Position numbers and translations under genes: made by a program
In this document: positions 15,818 through 16,858 of the stretch, in pieces
Position numbering within the stretch: position 1 is the first letter of the stretch
Layout: every line of letters begins with the position of its first letter
Notes under the pieces: model-generated
What the model was told of the DNA's origin: nothing
The model's database searches: none
Seen by the model: only the letters and a program-made list of their open reading frames with translations
NCBI GenBank assembly: GCA_004525885.1
Contig: SPBV01000013.1
Span: 1-16,858, forward strand
Direction: 5' to 3'
Source: Nitrosomonadales bacterium
Lineage (GTDB): Bacteria; Pseudomonadota; Gammaproteobacteria; Burkholderiales; Nitrosomonadaceae
DNA length: 16,858 bases

Positions 15818-16470
15818 AAATGTTATTAGCTATAGTGGTGCTCTTGCTTGCCGGGTGTGCAGGTAGAAACACCGCACCTCCCGACTGGCAGTTGAACGCG
15901 CACGGCGCACTCAGAAGCTCAGTTACGGCTTACTTGGTAGGAAACTCAAAGCTTGCCGACATGGAATTTGCCAGGGTACGTGCAGAGATTGCTAGTACAG
16001 GGCGCGCAGACATACTCGCGCGTGCTGAACTAGTGCGTTGTGCAGCACATGTGGCTAGCTTAGAGCCTAATGACTGTGTGGCTGTACAGAGATTTGTCAA
16101 GGATGCTTCTGCTTCTGAACGTATTTATGCTGATTATCTGGCAGGACGCTGGACAGGTTTAAATGCTGAGTTGTTACCTGCGCAACATCGTGGGGTTGTT
16201 ACTGGTGCGGATGGGGCACTTGGTGCTATTGAGGACCCACTATCTCGTCTGGTTGCTGCTGGTGTATTATTCCAGATGGGGCGTTTAACACCAGATGTAG
16301 TTACCATTGCTACACAGACCGCTTCTGACCAGGGTTGGCGTCGCCCCCTTCTTGCATGGTTAGGTATTGCAATCCGTAGAGCAGAGCAATTGGGAGATAA
16401 AGATCAAGCTTTGCGTATTCAAAGGCGCATTGATTTAGTCTTAGAGGGTACTGAGGAACCTAACCGTTAG
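15814..16470 (+). CDS. Predicted outer-membrane lipoprotein of the MCE cluster, function unknown
   Basis: The 218-residue product begins with a short lipoprotein signal, MKMLLAIVVLLLAGC, with lipobox L12-A13-G14 and acylated Cys15. Residue +2 is Ala rather than Asp, which predicts sorting to the outer membrane. The mature part is mainly alpha-helical and alanine-rich (FARVRAEIASTGRADILARA, ERIYADYLAGRW, RPLLAWLGIAIRRAEQLGDK), reminiscent of helical-hairpin repeats, though no TPR consensus is clear. It does not show PqiC (DUF330) features I would recognise. Its ATG overlaps the stop of the MlaD-family gene, so it probably serves the same transporter, perhaps as the outer-membrane partner; that is inference. 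Local GC content looks slightly higher than in its neighbours. Confidence 0.82.
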   Translation: MKMLLAIVVLLLAGCAGRNTAPPDWQLNAHGALRSSVTAYLVGNSKLADMEFARVRAEIASTGRADILARAELVRCAAHVASLEPNDCVAVQRFVKDASASERIYADYLAGRWTGLNAELLPAQHRGVVTGADGALGAIEDPLSRLVAAGVLFQMGRLTPDVVTIATQTASDQGWRRPLLAWLGIAIRRAEQLGDKDQALRIQRRIDLVLEGTEEPNR

Positions 16471-16664
16471 CTTTTCTTGTTTATGACATAGAATTATGCA
16501 GAAGCTCTATTGTTCGCTAAAGAAATTTAAGAATGAAGTTATTTTAGCTAGTACCAAATAGTGATGGCGTAATCATTATACTTTATTAGCATAGTTGCTA
16601 GATTCTTGTTTTCAGAAGAAAGTTATATTAATTTTTGCAGTAAGTGTCTCTTGATTTTACGTAG

Positions 16665-16673
16665 TAATCCACA
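16665..16673 (+). promoter_or_regulatory. DnaA box, one mismatch (TAATCCACA)
   Basis: Differs from the TTATCCACA consensus only at position 2. It has the same orientation as the two boxes near the right edge, about 165 bases away across the AT-rich block. Confidence 0.5.
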
Positions 16674-16784
16674 GTTCTTCTTCCAATTGCATAATTATAT
16701 GGCGCAAACCATTGTGGGGGTTGGCTCTAATTATAACTATATGTTTTACAAGAATAAATATTAAGTTTAAGATTTAATCTAATT

Positions 16785-16818
16785 AAAAAATACCCTTATG
16801 AAGCGGTAACTTAAGGGT
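16785..16818 (-). terminator. Possible rho-independent terminator for a leftward transcript
   Basis: Read on the minus strand, ACCCTTA (16818-16812) and TAAGGGT (16798-16792) form a perfect 7-base stem with a 13-base loop. It is followed at once by ATTTTTTAATT, a U-rich tail. It would stop transcription coming from the right. The stem is short and only partly GC, and it may instead be a structural element of the origin-like region. Confidence 0.35.
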
Positions 16819-16830
16819 TGTAAATCAAAA

Positions 16831-16851
16831 TAATCCACAAACTTATCCACA
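16831..16851 (+). promoter_or_regulatory. Two DnaA boxes, TAATCCACA and perfect TTATCCACA
   Basis: TAATCCACA at 16831-16839 and TTATCCACA at 16843-16851 are in the same orientation, with starts 12 bases apart. The second matches the high-affinity E. coli box exactly. Two closely spaced boxes in an AT-rich intergenic region are unlikely to be chance and mark a DnaA-binding site. Confidence 0.75.
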
Positions 16852-16858
16852 GTAATTG

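Larger units (their letters stand above)
16471..16858. other. Gene-free right end with DnaA boxes: candidate replication origin or dnaA upstream region
   Basis: No coding frame is visible in 388 bases. There are three DnaA-box-like 9-mers on the plus strand: TAATCCACA (16665), TAATCCACA (16831) and the perfect TTATCCACA (16843). Between them, 16741-16790 has only 6 G or C in 50 bases, suitable for duplex unwinding. A small stem TAGCA/TGCTA lies at 16587-16600. Boxes, AT-rich block and absence of genes together suggest oriC or a DnaA-regulated promoter such as that of dnaA itself. No rpmH frame was seen next to it. The cluster continues beyond the window, so box number and the neighbouring gene are unknown. 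Confidence 0.6.

Overview
The window looks like ordinary core chromosome of a moderately AT-rich betaproteobacterium. The run dusB-fis-purH-purD-hemF, the AmgK/MurU cell-wall recycling pair, UbiH/UbiK and cobalamin-dependent MetH fit a Nitrosomonadales-like lineage. That placement rests on gene content and remembered synteny, not on any search. There is no sign of phage, insertion sequence, CRISPR, rRNA or tRNA.

Layout. Positions 1-2015 (minus) carry the N-terminal half of metH, which runs off the left edge. A 584-base gap with a short direct repeat separates it from ubiK (minus, 2600-2866). From 2968 to 13022 all genes lie on the plus strand with small gaps or overlaps: amgK, murU, pepP, a small two-helix membrane protein, ubiH, dusB, fis, purH, purD and hemF. 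They cover recycling of N-acetylmuramate into the peptidoglycan precursor pool, peptide turnover, ubiquinone hydroxylation, tRNA dihydrouridine formation, a nucleoid protein, two purine steps and one haem step. A solitary secreted 143-residue protein of unknown role follows at 13327-13758.

An MCE-type lipid-transport cluster occupies 14082-16470: an MlaE-family permease, an MlaD-family protein and a lipoprotein. Two things are unusual here. The MlaD-family gene is broken by a one-base excess in a run of eight A, with both halves otherwise well preserved. No ATPase gene lies within the cluster.

The right end (16471-16858) has no gene. It holds a perfect DnaA box, two one-mismatch boxes in the same orientation and a very AT-rich stretch, so it may be part of a replication origin or a dnaA upstream region. 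I found no convincing new biological system. The most useful leads are the A8 frameshift, the missing ATPase, the origin-like right end and the repeat/palindrome upstream of metH.
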